Of a stretch of DNA of 59,293 nt, positions 13,517-22,830 are shown piece by piece. The DNA comes from Runella sp. CRIBMP (GTDB taxonomy: Bacteria > Bacteroidota > Bacteroidia > Cytophagales > Spirosomataceae), in NCBI RefSeq assembly GCF_009905605.1, contig NZ_JAAAKZ010000026.1, forward strand, positions 1-59,293. Direction: 5' to 3'. The notes beneath the pieces are model-generated. The model was not told the DNA's origin and made no database searches. It was given only the letters and a program-made list of their open reading frames with translations. Within the stretch, counting starts at the first letter, position 1, and each line of letters opens with the position of its first letter. The position numbers were made by a program, and so were the translations under genes.

Positions 13517-14833
13517 TTGAAACAATTACTCGCATTTATTGGATTTTTATTCTTCATTCAGGGGAATGGTTTCACCCAAAAGTTGTATCTGTTAAAACCC
13601 GACCGTGTTTTTGACGGAACGGCCATCTACGAAGGTTGGAGCGTACTGGTGCAAGGCGAAAAAATCATCGCCGTGGGCGAACCCAAAAACGTAGAAGAGG
13701 CCGCTAAAAATTTACAAACGTCGGGCAAATCTGCCCCCCAAATCATTGATTTGAAAGGATGTACCTTACTGCCAGGCTTTATCGAAGGACATTCACATTT
13801 ATTTTTACATCCTTATAATGAAACCACTTGGGACGACCAAGTGCTGAAAGAGGCGCGTTCGTTGCGCACCGTGCGGGCTACCCTACACGCTAAGCAAACG
13901 CTGATGGCAGGTTTTACCACCGTTCGAGATTTGGGTACGGAAGGTGCCGAATTTGACGATGTGGGACTCAAACAGGCTATCAATCAGGGAATCATCCCCG
14001 GTCCACGCATGGTTATTGCCACCAAAGCGCTCATTGCTACGGGCAGCTACGCCCCAAAAGGATTCAGCCCCGACATTGAAGTACCCCAGGGTGCCGAAGA
14101 AGCCGACGGCCACGACCGCCTCATCCAAGCCGTGCGTCGGCAAATCGGGAAAGGTGCCGATGTGGTCAAAATTTACGCTGATTATCGTTGGGGGTTAATG
14201 GGCGACGCCCGCCCTACTTTTTTGGTAGACGAAATAAAACTTATTGTCGAAACCGCCCGCAGCAGCGGCCGTCCCACCATCGCCCACGCGGGCAGTACGG
14301 AAGGAATGCGGCGGGCTATTTTGGGCGGCTGCGAAACCCTCGAACACGGCGACGCAGGCACGCCTGAAATTTTTTCGCTCATGCACGAGAAAGGCGTGGC
14401 TTTGTGCCCTACCTTAGCAGCAGGCGATGCCGTCAGCCAATACCGAGGCTGGAAAAAAGGCATTGAACCAGAGCCTGAACGCATCAAAAACAAACGGATT
14501 ACCTTTAAGCAGGCACTTGACGCGGGCGTAACGATTTGTTTCGGCGGCGATGTGGGGGTGTTTTCTCACGGCGACAACGCCCGCGAAATGGAAATGATGG
14601 TCGACTATGGCATGAAGCCCCTTGACGTACTGCGCTCGGCCACGTCCGTCAATGCAAACGTATTTCATTTGAGCCAATTAGGAAACGTCAAAACCAACTT
14701 TTGGGCCGATCTAGTTGCGGTAGAAGGCCGTCCAGAAGAGCACATCAGCGATGTTAGAAAGATAAAATTTGTGATGAAAAATGGAGAGATTTTTCGCAAT
14801 GAACCCAGTCTTAGCCCGAAGTCTGCTAAATAA
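13517..14833 (+). CDS. Secreted amidohydrolase (imidazolonepropionase/prolidase-like)
   Basis: 438 residues starting at a TTG codon at 13517. There is no in-frame ATG that keeps the signal peptide (KQLLAFIGFLFFIQG, cleavage after FTQ), so the TTG is preferred. The metal-binding H-S-H lies near residue 91 in EGHSHLFLH, with later ligands at IAHAGS and EHGD and a catalytic Asp in GGDVGVFSHGDN. These identify the metal-dependent amidohydrolase superfamily. Related secreted enzymes cleave dipeptides or cyclic imides. It is divergent from the TetR operon and could share the operator region, but that is not shown. Confidence 0.85.
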   Translation: MKQLLAFIGFLFFIQGNGFTQKLYLLKPDRVFDGTAIYEGWSVLVQGEKIIAVGEPKNVEEAAKNLQTSGKSAPQIIDLKGCTLLPGFIEGHSHLFLHPYNETTWDDQVLKEARSLRTVRATLHAKQTLMAGFTTVRDLGTEGAEFDDVGLKQAINQGIIPGPRMVIATKALIATGSYAPKGFSPDIEVPQGAEEADGHDRLIQAVRRQIGKGADVVKIYADYRWGLMGDARPTFLVDEIKLIVETARSSGRPTIAHAGSTEGMRRAILGGCETLEHGDAGTPEIFSLMHEKGVALCPTLAAGDAVSQYRGWKKGIEPEPERIKNKRITFKQALDAGVTICFGGDVGVFSHGDNAREMEMMVDYGMKPLDVLRSATSVNANVFHLSQLGNVKTNFWADLVAVEGRPEEHISDVRKIKFVMKNGEIFRNEPSLSPKSAK

Positions 14834-14976
14834 TAGTGGCCCCAAATGGGTTAAAAAACCTTTAAGTAAATCTTTTGTTTTCGAGCTATTTAGCCCTCGT
14901 CTATTTCTTTTTAACAAGAAATTTTGAAATAATTACCCTATAAAGTTTCATAGAAAAAAGTTTTTTATGAAAATTG

Positions 14977-14984
14977 TACCTTTA
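14977..14984 (+). promoter_or_regulatory. -7 element of the citrate synthase gene
   Basis: TACCTTTA, one base off TAnnTTTG, 38 bases before the citrate synthase ATG and preceded by a T-rich stretch. Upstream (14850-14960) nothing else was recognised. Confidence 0.45.
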
Positions 14985-15022
14985 TCCCAAATCCATCGAA
15001 TATTTTAACCTACCACCACTGT

Positions 15023-16309
15023 ATGTCAGATAAAGCCCAACTCATAGTAGACGGAAAAACGTACGAATTTCCGACCACCCAAGGAACTGAGCAAGAAAAA
15101 GCAATTGATATTAATTCATTAAGGGATTCAACGGGCTATATTACCATTGATAGTGGATACAAAAACACCGGAGCCACCAAAAGTGCCATCACTTTTTTGG
15201 ACGGTGAAGAAGGCATTTTGCGCTATCGTGGCTATTCAATTGAAGAATTGGCCGAAAAAGCTACTTTTTTAGAAGTGGCCTATTTGTTGATTTACGGTGA
15301 ATTACCGACCCAATCTCAATACGAAAACTTCGAGCACGAAATCCGGACGCATACGCTAGTCAACGAAGACATGCGCAAGATTTTTGAAGGCTTTCCTGTC
15401 AATGCGCACCCGATGGGCGTTTTGTCTTCATTGGTAAGTGCCATGAGCGCTTTTTATCCTGATTCTTATGACGATAAGGCCCCCGACAGCACCGAAACGC
15501 ACATCATTCGATTGATGGCAAAATTGCCAACGATTGCTACTTGGTCGTTCAAAAAATCACAAGGTCATCCCGTCAATTACCCTAAAAACGACTTGGATTA
15601 TTGCTCAAACTTCCTTCACATGATGTTTGCGTTGCCAGTTGAAGAATACAAAGTAGACCCTGTGGTTTCTAAGGCATTAAATAAATTGTTGATTCTTCAC
15701 GCTGACCACGAGCAAAACTGCTCGACCTCGACCGTCCGTTTGGTAGGATCGTCAAAAGCCAACATTTATTCTTCCATTTCGGCGGGTATCTGCGCCCTAT
15801 GGGGACCACTCCACGGCGGCGCCAACCAAGAAGTAATCGAAATGCTGGAAGACATCAAAGCCGACGGTGGCGATGTAGCCAAATACGTAGACATGGCTAA
15901 AAATGCCAAAACTAGCGGTTTCCGTTTGTTTGGTTTTGGTCACCGTGTTTATAAGAATTTTGACCCACGGGCCAAAATCATCAAAAAAGCAGCCGACGAT
16001 GTATTGGCAAAATTAGGCGTTAATGACCCCGTTTTGGAAATTGCCAAAGGATTAGAGGAAGCCGCATTGCACGACGAGTACTTCGTAAGCCGTCGTTTGT
16101 ATCCAAACGTTGACTTTTATTCAGGAATCATTTACCGGGCTCTCGGTATTCCCACCAATATGTTCACGGTGATGTTTGCCTTAGGGCGTCTGCCGGGCTG
16201 GATTGCACAATGGAAAGAAATGCGCGAAAACAAAGAACCCATCGGTCGTCCGCGTCAGATTTACACTGGAGCAACATTGCGGTCTTTTGTTCCGATGAAT
16301 GAAAGATAA
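15023..16309 (+). CDS. gltA: Citrate synthase
   Basis: 428 residues, the length of hexameric type II citrate synthases. It condenses oxaloacetate and acetyl-CoA at the entry of the TCA cycle in the cytoplasm. The catalytic residues are visible: His in L-H-A-D-H-E-Q-N, His in PLHGGANQEV, and the signature GFGHRVYKNFDPRA with its Asp. The N-terminal region (AQLIVDGKTYEFP) is the beta-rich extension of type II enzymes. It is monocistronic between a promoter at 14977 and a strong terminator. Confidence 0.97.
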   Translation: MSDKAQLIVDGKTYEFPTTQGTEQEKAIDINSLRDSTGYITIDSGYKNTGATKSAITFLDGEEGILRYRGYSIEELAEKATFLEVAYLLIYGELPTQSQYENFEHEIRTHTLVNEDMRKIFEGFPVNAHPMGVLSSLVSAMSAFYPDSYDDKAPDSTETHIIRLMAKLPTIATWSFKKSQGHPVNYPKNDLDYCSNFLHMMFALPVEEYKVDPVVSKALNKLLILHADHEQNCSTSTVRLVGSSKANIYSSISAGICALWGPLHGGANQEVIEMLEDIKADGGDVAKYVDMAKNAKTSGFRLFGFGHRVYKNFDPRAKIIKKAADDVLAKLGVNDPVLEIAKGLEEAALHDEYFVSRRLYPNVDFYSGIIYRALGIPTNMFTVMFALGRLPGWIAQWKEMRENKEPIGRPRQIYTGATLRSFVPMNER

Positions 16310-16331
16310 ATCATAAACAAGTGTAAACAGC

Positions 16332-16360
16332 AAGAGCGCCAGGGAAACCCTGGCGCTCTT
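16332..16360. terminator. Bidirectional terminator
   Basis: AAGAGCGCCAGGG / CCCTGGCGCTCTT with loop AAA. The stem can be extended outward by TAAACAG-type complementarity. It serves the convergent citrate synthase and M20 hydrolase genes. Confidence 0.8.
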
Positions 16361-16392
16361 ACTGTTTATAAAATCAATAAAACTAATAGAAG

Positions 16393-17736
16393 CTATTTGC
16401 TTACTTTCTTCGACTTTGCGCTTGTGGGTGTGGGTTTTGAGTTCATTTCCATGTAATCCACTACCAAATGACTCAGGGCTTTCACGCCCAAGGTAAAGCC
16501 ACTTTCGTCAATGTAAAAATCAGGGGTGTGGTGAGGGGCTACGTCGTAAGGACTTTTGCCTTTGGCCATACCGCCCAGAAAAAAGAAGAAACCCGGGATT
16601 TTCTTTTGGAAATAACTAAAATCCTCCGCTCCTGTTGCCACGGGAGAGATTATCACATTTTCCTTTCCCGCGAGAGCTTCAAGCGTTGGAATCATCTTGT
16701 CGGTCAGTGCTGGGTCATTGACCGTGGCTGGATAACCAATGCCAATTTCTACGTCGGCTTTTGCACCCGCACTTTCGGCAATGTGCGTAGAAACTTCTTT
16801 GATACGACGATGGACCAACGCCTGTTGGGCATCCCCGAATGTCCGAATCGTGCCAATCATTTCCAGAGATTCAGGAATAATGTTGTAGCGAATTCCGCCG
16901 TGAATGGCTCCCACAGTGACCACGGCAGGGTTTTCGGTAATATCCACATTCCGACTTACGATGGTCTGCAATCCCATCACAATCTGAGAAGCCGTCACGA
17001 TGGGGTCAACGCCCGACCAAGGCGAAGCGCCGTGCGTTTGTTTGCCTTTGAGTTTAATCGTCAACTGATCCACGGCGGCCATCGTAGCACCGGGGCGGTA
17101 GCGAATCTTACCTACTTCCGTTTGCGAATTGATGTGCAACCCAAAAATAGCGTCCACTTTTGGATTTTCCAGTGCTCCTTCTTCAATCATTCGGTTGGCA
17201 CCAAAGGTCCCACCTGTGTAAACGCCTTCTTCCGCTGGTTGAAAAATAAGTTTAACGGTGCCTGCCAAATCCTTTTGCATTGACGCAAACACTTCCGCTA
17301 CTCCCATCAAAATCGCGACGTGGCTATCGTGGCCGCACGCGTGCATCACGCCCGTTTTTTGGTTGTTAAATTCCGTCATCACCTTCGATTTGAACGGCAC
17401 ATCTACCCTTTCGGTCACGGGAAGGCCATCCATATCGGCCCTTAAAGCCACTACTGGGCCAGGCTTCCCACCTTTGAGAACCGCCACAACGCCCGTTACC
17501 GCCACTTTTTCACGGACTTCGTAGCCCAATTTACGCAGATGTTCTGCCACAATATTGGCCGTTCTGAACTCTTGATTCCCCAATTCGGGGTGCTCGTGCA
17601 AATCGCGACGCCACGCAATGACTTTACTTTCTATGGCGTCGGCCGATTGATTAATAACGGGTTTGAGACCGCTTTGGGCAAAGCCTGTCGAAAGGCTCAA
17701 TCCCGCCACAAGGCTATACAGGATAGGTCTGTTCAT
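16393..17736 (-). CDS. M20 family amidohydrolase/aminoacylase, exported
   Basis: 447 residues from the ATG at 17736, which starts a signal peptide (MNRPILYSLVAGLSLSTGFA). A longer frame to 17895 lacks this logic. Zinc ligands typical of the hippurate hydrolase/IAA-amino-acid hydrolase group are present: M-H-A-C-G-H-D-S-H near 150, the catalytic Glu in QPAEEG, and a late H-H-T-P-D-F. These enzymes remove acyl groups from amino acids or hydrolyse peptides. Being exported, it probably scavenges N-acyl amino acids in the periplasm. The Lys-rich C-terminal tail is not a known sorting signal. Confidence 0.9.
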   Translation of the reverse strand: MNRPILYSLVAGLSLSTGFAQSGLKPVINQSADAIESKVIAWRRDLHEHPELGNQEFRTANIVAEHLRKLGYEVREKVAVTGVVAVLKGGKPGPVVALRADMDGLPVTERVDVPFKSKVMTEFNNQKTGVMHACGHDSHVAILMGVAEVFASMQKDLAGTVKLIFQPAEEGVYTGGTFGANRMIEEGALENPKVDAIFGLHINSQTEVGKIRYRPGATMAAVDQLTIKLKGKQTHGASPWSGVDPIVTASQIVMGLQTIVSRNVDITENPAVVTVGAIHGGIRYNIIPESLEMIGTIRTFGDAQQALVHRRIKEVSTHIAESAGAKADVEIGIGYPATVNDPALTDKMIPTLEALAGKENVIISPVATGAEDFSYFQKKIPGFFFFLGGMAKGKSPYDVAPHHTPDFYIDESGFTLGVKALSHLVVDYMEMNSKPTPTSAKSKKVSK

Positions 17737-17829
17737 GAAGTGATTAGTTGAGGTTAACAAAATTTTTAGGCAATTTATAAAAATTCGGGATGGGATGTTC
17801 GATATTCGCGGTTTAAACCATTGAGAGTA

Positions 17830-18951
17830 ATGCAAAAACTTCTTTTTATAGACCGCGACGGAACCATCATTGTGGAACCTCCCGTCGATTTCCAAGTTGA
17901 TTCATTAGAAAAACTGGCGTTTTTACCCAAAGCGATTTCCAATCTACGGCGTTTGGCCGAGGAGACCGATTTTGGTTTTGTCATGGTCACCAATCAGGAT
18001 GGCTTAGGAACAGATTCTTTTCCAGAAGATACTTTTTGGCCCGCCCAAAATAAAATGCTCCAAACGCTGGAGGGCGAAGGAGTATCGTTTCAAAAAATCC
18101 ACATTGACCGCAGTTTTCCGCACGAAAACGCCCCCACGCGCAAACCCGGCACGGCGCTCTTGACCGAATATTTCAGTGAAGCATACGATTTGGCCAACAG
18201 CTACGTCATCGGTGACCGCCTGACGGATGTACAGTTAGCGGTGAATTTGGGCGCAAAAGCGATTTTTCTGGCCGCCGAATGGCCCAAAGATTTGCCCAAA
18301 GAACTGAATGACGCCATTACGCTCGTCAGCACCGATTGGGATAAAATCTACGAACACCTACGCTTACCCGCCCGCATTGCTTCGGTAGAGCGCAACACCC
18401 GCGAAACCCAAATCAAAATTGAACTAAACCTCGACGGCAACGGTCATTCAACCATCCATACAGGCATTGGTTTTTTTGACCACATGCTCGACCAGCTCGC
18501 CAAACACTCGGGCGCAGATTTAAAAATAACGGTGGAAGGTGACCTCCACATCGACGAGCACCACACCATCGAAGATACCGCACTTGCCCTTGGCGACGCC
18601 TACCGCAAGGCCATTGGCGACAAACGGGGCATCAGTCGATACGGTTTTTTGTTACCGATGGACGAAGCGTTGGCGCAAGTGGCCATTGATTTTTCTGGAC
18701 GCCCTTGGCTGGTATGGGATGCCGAATTTAAACGAGAAAAAATCGGTGAAATGCCTACAGAGATGTTTTATCACTTCTTCAAGTCTTTTTCCGACACAGC
18801 CCTGTGCAATCTCAACATTCAATGCAGCGGCTCCAACGAGCACCATAAAATCGAGGCCATCTTTAAAGGCTGGGCCAAAGCCATCAAAATGGCGGTAAAA
18901 CGTGACTTAAAAGCGCTGGATGTACTGCCCTCCACCAAAGGTGTTTTATAA
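17830..18951 (+). CDS. hisB: Bifunctional histidinol-phosphatase / imidazoleglycerol-phosphate dehydratase
   Basis: 373 residues from the ATG at 17830 (a TTG three codons earlier is possible). Residues 1-165 are a HAD phosphatase with D-R-D-G-T near 8-12. Residues 180-373 are the IGP dehydratase with metal-binding [18 protein letters not shown] and the later SNEHHKIEA. The fusion carries out two histidine biosynthesis steps in the cytoplasm, as in E. coli and many Bacteroidota. No other his genes are in the window, so it is separated from any his operon here. Confidence 0.95.
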   Translation: MQKLLFIDRDGTIIVEPPVDFQVDSLEKLAFLPKAISNLRRLAEETDFGFVMVTNQDGLGTDSFPEDTFWPAQNKMLQTLEGEGVSFQKIHIDRSFPHENAPTRKPGTALLTEYFSEAYDLANSYVIGDRLTDVQLAVNLGAKAIFLAAEWPKDLPKELNDAITLVSTDWDKIYEHLRLPARIASVERNTRETQIKIELNLDGNGHSTIHTGIGFFDHMLDQLAKHSGADLKITVEGDLHIDEHHTIEDTALALGDAYRKAIGDKRGISRYGFLLPMDEALAQVAIDFSGRPWLVWDAEFKREKIGEMPTEMFYHFFKSFSDTALCNLNIQCSGSNEHHKIEAIFKGWAKAIKMAVKRDLKALDVLPSTKGVL

Positions 18952-18973
18952 TTCATAAAAAAAACGCATTATG

Positions 18974-19006
18974 TTTGGGGCGAAAGCCCTTACATTCTTA
19001 CTTTTG
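18974..19006 (+). promoter_or_regulatory. Promoter of the 39-residue membrane protein gene
   Basis: TTTG (18974-18977) and TACTTTTG (18999-19006) with a 21-base spacer, a good Bacteroidota promoter. It begins just after hisB ends and 43 bases before the small gene. Confidence 0.6.
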
Positions 19007-19048
19007 TAGGGAATACAAAAAAGGTTTCACTAAATTAAATTCAACATA

Positions 19049-19168
19049 ATGGACTTAAGAACGATTGGTACAATTATATTTTACGTTGTGTTGCTTGGAA
19101 TCGCGTTTTGGGTGGGAAGTCTTTTGGAAGGCCAAGAGCGTAACTACAAGAAATTCTTCAAAGACTAG
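19049..19168 (+). CDS. Small single-pass membrane protein
   Basis: 39 residues: one hydrophobic helix (TIGTIIFYVVLLGIAFWVGS, residues 6-25) and a charged C-terminal tail with R/K/E residues. It has its own promoter at 18974, a clear ATG and a stop well before the next gene. The composition resembles small respiratory-complex or envelope accessory peptides, but no family is recognised and no function is assigned. Confidence 0.65.
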   Translation: MDLRTIGTIIFYVVLLGIAFWVGSLLEGQERNYKKFFKD

Positions 19169-19293
19169 GTACATTCGTACAAAGCTGAAAATGCTCCTTG
19201 TACGTTGAAAAGAGCGAGCGATTGGAAACATCCAATGGCTCGCATTTTTTTATAAGCAACTTTAAATCGCATCGGCGTTCCGATATACTAATC

Positions 19294-19674
19294 ATGGACA
19301 TTAAAGGAAGAGTCATTCAGCTATTGGCCTTACAAACGGGTGAAGGCAAAAACGGCACGTGGAAAAAGCAGGATTTTGTGATTGAAACCGACGGACAATA
19401 TCCCAAAAAGATATGTATTTCGGCGTGGGGAGACAAAATCAACGAAAGTGCTTTGCAGGTGGGCAACGAAGTCAACGTTTCGTTTGACGTGGAAAGCCGC
19501 GAATACAACGGTCGTTGGTACACTGACGTTAAAGCTTGGAAAATTGATGCACTCAGTGCGGGTGGTTATGAGTCGGCTCCGGTTGCTTCTGGCACTGGTA
19601 GCACTTCTGCACGACCTACCACAGAACTCCCTTCTACATTCCAAAGCGGCGACGAAGACAATTTGCCGTTCTAA
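19294..19674 (+). CDS. DUF3127 single-strand-DNA-binding-like (OB-fold) protein
   Basis: 126 residues from the ATG at 19294 (MDIKGRVIQLLALQTGEGKN). An in-frame ATG-less extension upstream is not supported. The order I-K-G-R-V, then K-N-G-T-W-K-K-Q-D-F-V-I-E-T and I-C-I-S-A-W-G-D-K matches DUF3127, a Bacteroidota family predicted to fold like SSB. The tail is low-complexity (Ser/Thr/Gly) and ends in G-D-E-D-N-L-P-F, the acidic and final-Phe type seen on SSB partner tails. It is probably a DNA- or RNA-binding accessory protein. Confidence 0.85.
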   Translation: MDIKGRVIQLLALQTGEGKNGTWKKQDFVIETDGQYPKKICISAWGDKINESALQVGNEVNVSFDVESREYNGRWYTDVKAWKIDALSAGGYESAPVASGTGSTSARPTTELPSTFQSGDEDNLPF

Positions 19675-19762
19675 TCAACGGTACAAAGCCTTGGCAAGTT
19701 TGTCTATTAAATTTGCCAAGGCAAAAGAAATCAGCGAAAAAATCTTCTCCGCTGATTCGCCA

Positions 19763-21280
19763 TCACTCCTTCATTTTTAAATACACTCCGTTGGTCCAAC
19801 CAAAACCATCTTGGTTGGGGTATTCGCCGTCCTGCGCAGAAATATCATCCGTCAGCACGTTGTATTTTTCCATCATTTTGCCCGTTTTGGCATAATAAGT
19901 CTCATTGTTGTTCATCCAGTTGTTTTTGACTCTGTTGGCCAAGGCATCAAATTGATAATTCTTAAGTCCCTGATAAGCAATCCATTGTAGCGGCGCCCAG
20001 CCGTTGGGCGCGTCCCACTGCTCATGCGTAAATTGGAGCGTGGTCAGCAATCCGTTTTTCTGTAAAAATTTTTCTTCCAATACCTGTGCCACCCGTTTCG
20101 CCTGTACGGGGGTGGAGAGAGAAAAAAACAAAGGGAAGGCGGCCGCCAAAGTATAGTTATCTTTTTGTCGGGTTAGTTTCCAATCATAATCGAAGTAAAA
20201 CCCCGTCGCTTCATTCCAGCAAAAAGCTTGAATGGCAGCCTGACGCTGCGCTGCTTTTTCTTTATATCTGTCGGCTAAAAGCACATTTCCCCCTAATTCA
20301 TAGGCGCGTTGTAATCTTTTTTCAAGAAACCACAGCAGGCAATTCAAATCAACGGGAATCAGGTCAGTGGTATGGATGGTTTGCATGGTTTGGCTATCCT
20401 TAAACCATCGGCTGCTAAAATCCCAGCCCGACTCGGCAGCGGCCCGGAGGTGTCGATACACTTCTTCGGGAGATTGGTCATGCACCTGCGCGGCCAATGC
20501 CACGTCTTCTTTGTAGGCTTCGGGCCGGGGCAACGAAACATCGTCCCAATACCGATTCAGAATGCTCCCGTCGGGCAGCCTCACCACGCGATTTTTTACC
20601 ATTAGGGTAGGCGACAATTCTTCGTAGCCACGCATCCAAAACGCGTATTCTTCTTGCAATTGGGGCAAATAATGTTGCCACACTTGTTCTCCTTTGCTTT
20701 CGGCCAACAGATTGACCATCAAGGCAAAAAAGGGCGGTTGCGACCGACCCAAATAATAGGTGCGGTTTCCGTTGGGAATAAACCCTATCGTATCAATCAA
20801 ATGCGCAAAGTTGTTGACCATACTTTCGACCAATGCTTCCCGCCCCGAAACCTGCAAACCCAACATCGTGAAATACGAATCCCAGTAATAAATTTCCCGA
20901 AAACGCCCGCCCGGCACCACGTAGCTAAACGGAAGCGGAATGAGCGAGCCTTGCGCTTCGGTGGTGGACGGTTGACGGGTCAATACCTCCCACAAATCAT
21001 CCAAATGCTGTTGAATAGGTTTAGTAAGGTCGCTTTGATATTCGATGACTTGTTCGGTAGGAAGGATAAAATATTGTTCAATAAAAGCTTTTAAATCAAA
21101 ATTCGCTTCATTTTTTCGGCGATGATAACTATCGAAAATCTGAGCCAACGGCTCTTTGGCAATGGCGTCCGAAAACGTCTTGGAGTCGGAAAATAAAGAA
21201 CTGCGCTGCACCACATCAAACAACGTCTGAAAGTTTTCCGCAAGGTCACGGTCTGCAATTTGAGTTTCGGATAAAGTCAT
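19763..21280 (-). CDS. Alpha,alpha-trehalase (GH37)
   Basis: 505 residues. Both GH37 signatures are present: PGGRFREIYYWDSY near 120 and QWDAPNGWAP near 419. It hydrolyses trehalose to two glucoses. The N-terminus (TLSETQIADRDLAENF) is not a signal peptide, so the enzyme should be cytoplasmic, like TreF. The next gene on the same strand is an MFS transporter, and an AraC regulator is divergent, so the three look like a disaccharide uptake and use module in which sugar enters intact and is split inside. Confidence 0.93.
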   Translation of the reverse strand: MTLSETQIADRDLAENFQTLFDVVQRSSLFSDSKTFSDAIAKEPLAQIFDSYHRRKNEANFDLKAFIEQYFILPTEQVIEYQSDLTKPIQQHLDDLWEVLTRQPSTTEAQGSLIPLPFSYVVPGGRFREIYYWDSYFTMLGLQVSGREALVESMVNNFAHLIDTIGFIPNGNRTYYLGRSQPPFFALMVNLLAESKGEQVWQHYLPQLQEEYAFWMRGYEELSPTLMVKNRVVRLPDGSILNRYWDDVSLPRPEAYKEDVALAAQVHDQSPEEVYRHLRAAAESGWDFSSRWFKDSQTMQTIHTTDLIPVDLNCLLWFLEKRLQRAYELGGNVLLADRYKEKAAQRQAAIQAFCWNEATGFYFDYDWKLTRQKDNYTLAAAFPLFFSLSTPVQAKRVAQVLEEKFLQKNGLLTTLQFTHEQWDAPNGWAPLQWIAYQGLKNYQFDALANRVKNNWMNNNETYYAKTGKMMEKYNVLTDDISAQDGEYPNQDGFGWTNGVYLKMKE

Positions 21281-21319
21281 TCTTAATCAACGGTTTTAAC
21301 AAAAACAATCCATGTTTGC

Positions 21320-22576
21320 TCAATGTCCACCCACCGAGCTGATTTCGACCGTGGCGTTTTTTCCCTGCAAACGGCTGAATAAAATCAATGCTAGAATCAA
21401 CAATCCGATAGGAATCAGTGAAAAGTAAAAGGCCGTTTGCCCGCCGTAATGTTCAAATACATAGCCCGTAATCAGCGAACCCGTGGTTCCCCCCAATGCC
21501 GAAAATATCACAATCAAACCCGACATCAGACCGTGTTTTTTTAAAGGCAATGAGCTCAATATCAAAGAATTGATGGCTGGGTAAATAGGTGCTAAGAACA
21601 ACCCTATCATGGGAAAAATAAACGCTGCCAACGGCGCATTCCCCCATCCCGTTACCCCACTCGTTGGGGCATTTTGGGCCAAAGGCAGTGCGACCAACAC
21701 CAAAGCAGCCGAAACGGCAAGACACCCCGTTAAAACAAATAGCCAATTGAGTTTTTTTAATAACACTCCCGCCAAAAATCGCCCCAAGGCCGTAGCAATG
21801 GCCAACAGGCTTGCCATTTGAATACTCAGCGCATTGGGCAAATGAAGCACTTTGCTGTTGAACGTTGGCAACCAACTCATGATGCTCTGTTCTATCAAAA
21901 CATACGTAAAAGCACAAATGACAAATACCAATACTAAAGGCAGAATCATCAGGCGAAACATCTCGGCAAAATCGTCGGTAAAAGGCTTGGAGGCATCTAT
22001 TTTCAACGATGATTCATCCAGCGGAGTCGACAACAACAAAACAAAAGCAACCAAGGCAATTCCTCCTAAGAGGTAATATACTTTCAGCCAAGCGGTTGGG
22101 GTAGAATCGTCAATAAACCCACTGAATAAGAAGTATCCAGCCAAAATACCCACCATAAAGAACGACTCGATAAAATTCATGAGGCTGATATGCTCTTTTT
22201 TGTCGGCCGTAACCAATCCGATGGTACCGTATACCGAAACCTTAATGAGTGCAAAGCCTGCTCCCGCAACCGCAAAAACCACTTTGGTCATGCCAAAAGA
22301 ATGAATGGATGGCATCAGCAAACAAATAAGCGCATTGAACCCCAAGGCCACAAGCATGGCGTTTTTATATCCCAATCGGTTGATGTAAGAAGCAATTAAA
22401 AAAGACACCCCTGCGATACTTAAATCCTTAAACGCCTCCAGAATAGAAGCCGAGGTTTCGGAGACGTTGTAGGTACTCTGGACTTGTAAAATGACGGTGC
22501 CGACACTATTGAGCAGAATGGCAAAAACAAAATAATTCAGAAAAATCGAAAGCTTTACTTTCCAATACGATTGCAT
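21320..22576 (-). CDS. MFS transporter, probably sugar (trehalose?)
   Basis: 418 residues with 12 predicted membrane segments in the usual 6+6 arrangement and a central cytoplasmic loop (DESSLKIDASKPFTDD). The N-terminal half contains AFKDLSIAGVSFLIASYI and NRLGYKNA, an MFS loop variant. It lies 39 bases upstream of trehalase on the same strand, so it may import the enzyme's substrate. The substrate is inferred from context only. Confidence 0.85.
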   Translation of the reverse strand: MQSYWKVKLSIFLNYFVFAILLNSVGTVILQVQSTYNVSETSASILEAFKDLSIAGVSFLIASYINRLGYKNAMLVALGFNALICLLMPSIHSFGMTKVVFAVAGAGFALIKVSVYGTIGLVTADKKEHISLMNFIESFFMVGILAGYFLFSGFIDDSTPTAWLKVYYLLGGIALVAFVLLLSTPLDESSLKIDASKPFTDDFAEMFRLMILPLVLVFVICAFTYVLIEQSIMSWLPTFNSKVLHLPNALSIQMASLLAIATALGRFLAGVLLKKLNWLFVLTGCLAVSAALVLVALPLAQNAPTSGVTGWGNAPLAAFIFPMIGLFLAPIYPAINSLILSSLPLKKHGLMSGLIVIFSALGGTTGSLITGYVFEHYGGQTAFYFSLIPIGLLILALILFSRLQGKNATVEISSVGGH

Positions 22577-22830
22577 AGGGTTTAGGTTAAAAAGATGGAA
22601 GTGGAAATTGGGAATCTAGATACGAAACGGGTTGTCGGAGGCTTATAAAAAAAGAAGCGGGACAAAGCCCGCTCTTCAATCATCATAGGGAAGCGAGATA
22701 AAGCCAAGACAATTTTTTCATGACAAAGTTCTACTTTTATCTCAAAAAAAAATAGGCTTCTATTGCGCACTTTTTATCCTAGATTAAGATTTTTTACCCT
22801 ATTTTTGGCACAAATAGCTTAACACAGGCG

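Noticed and set aside
16468-17283. Long plus-strand reading frame of 271 codons opposite the M20 hydrolase gene
   Set aside because: It lies entirely antisense to a well-supported gene, has unusual composition (many His/Arg/Asn) and no recognisable domain.
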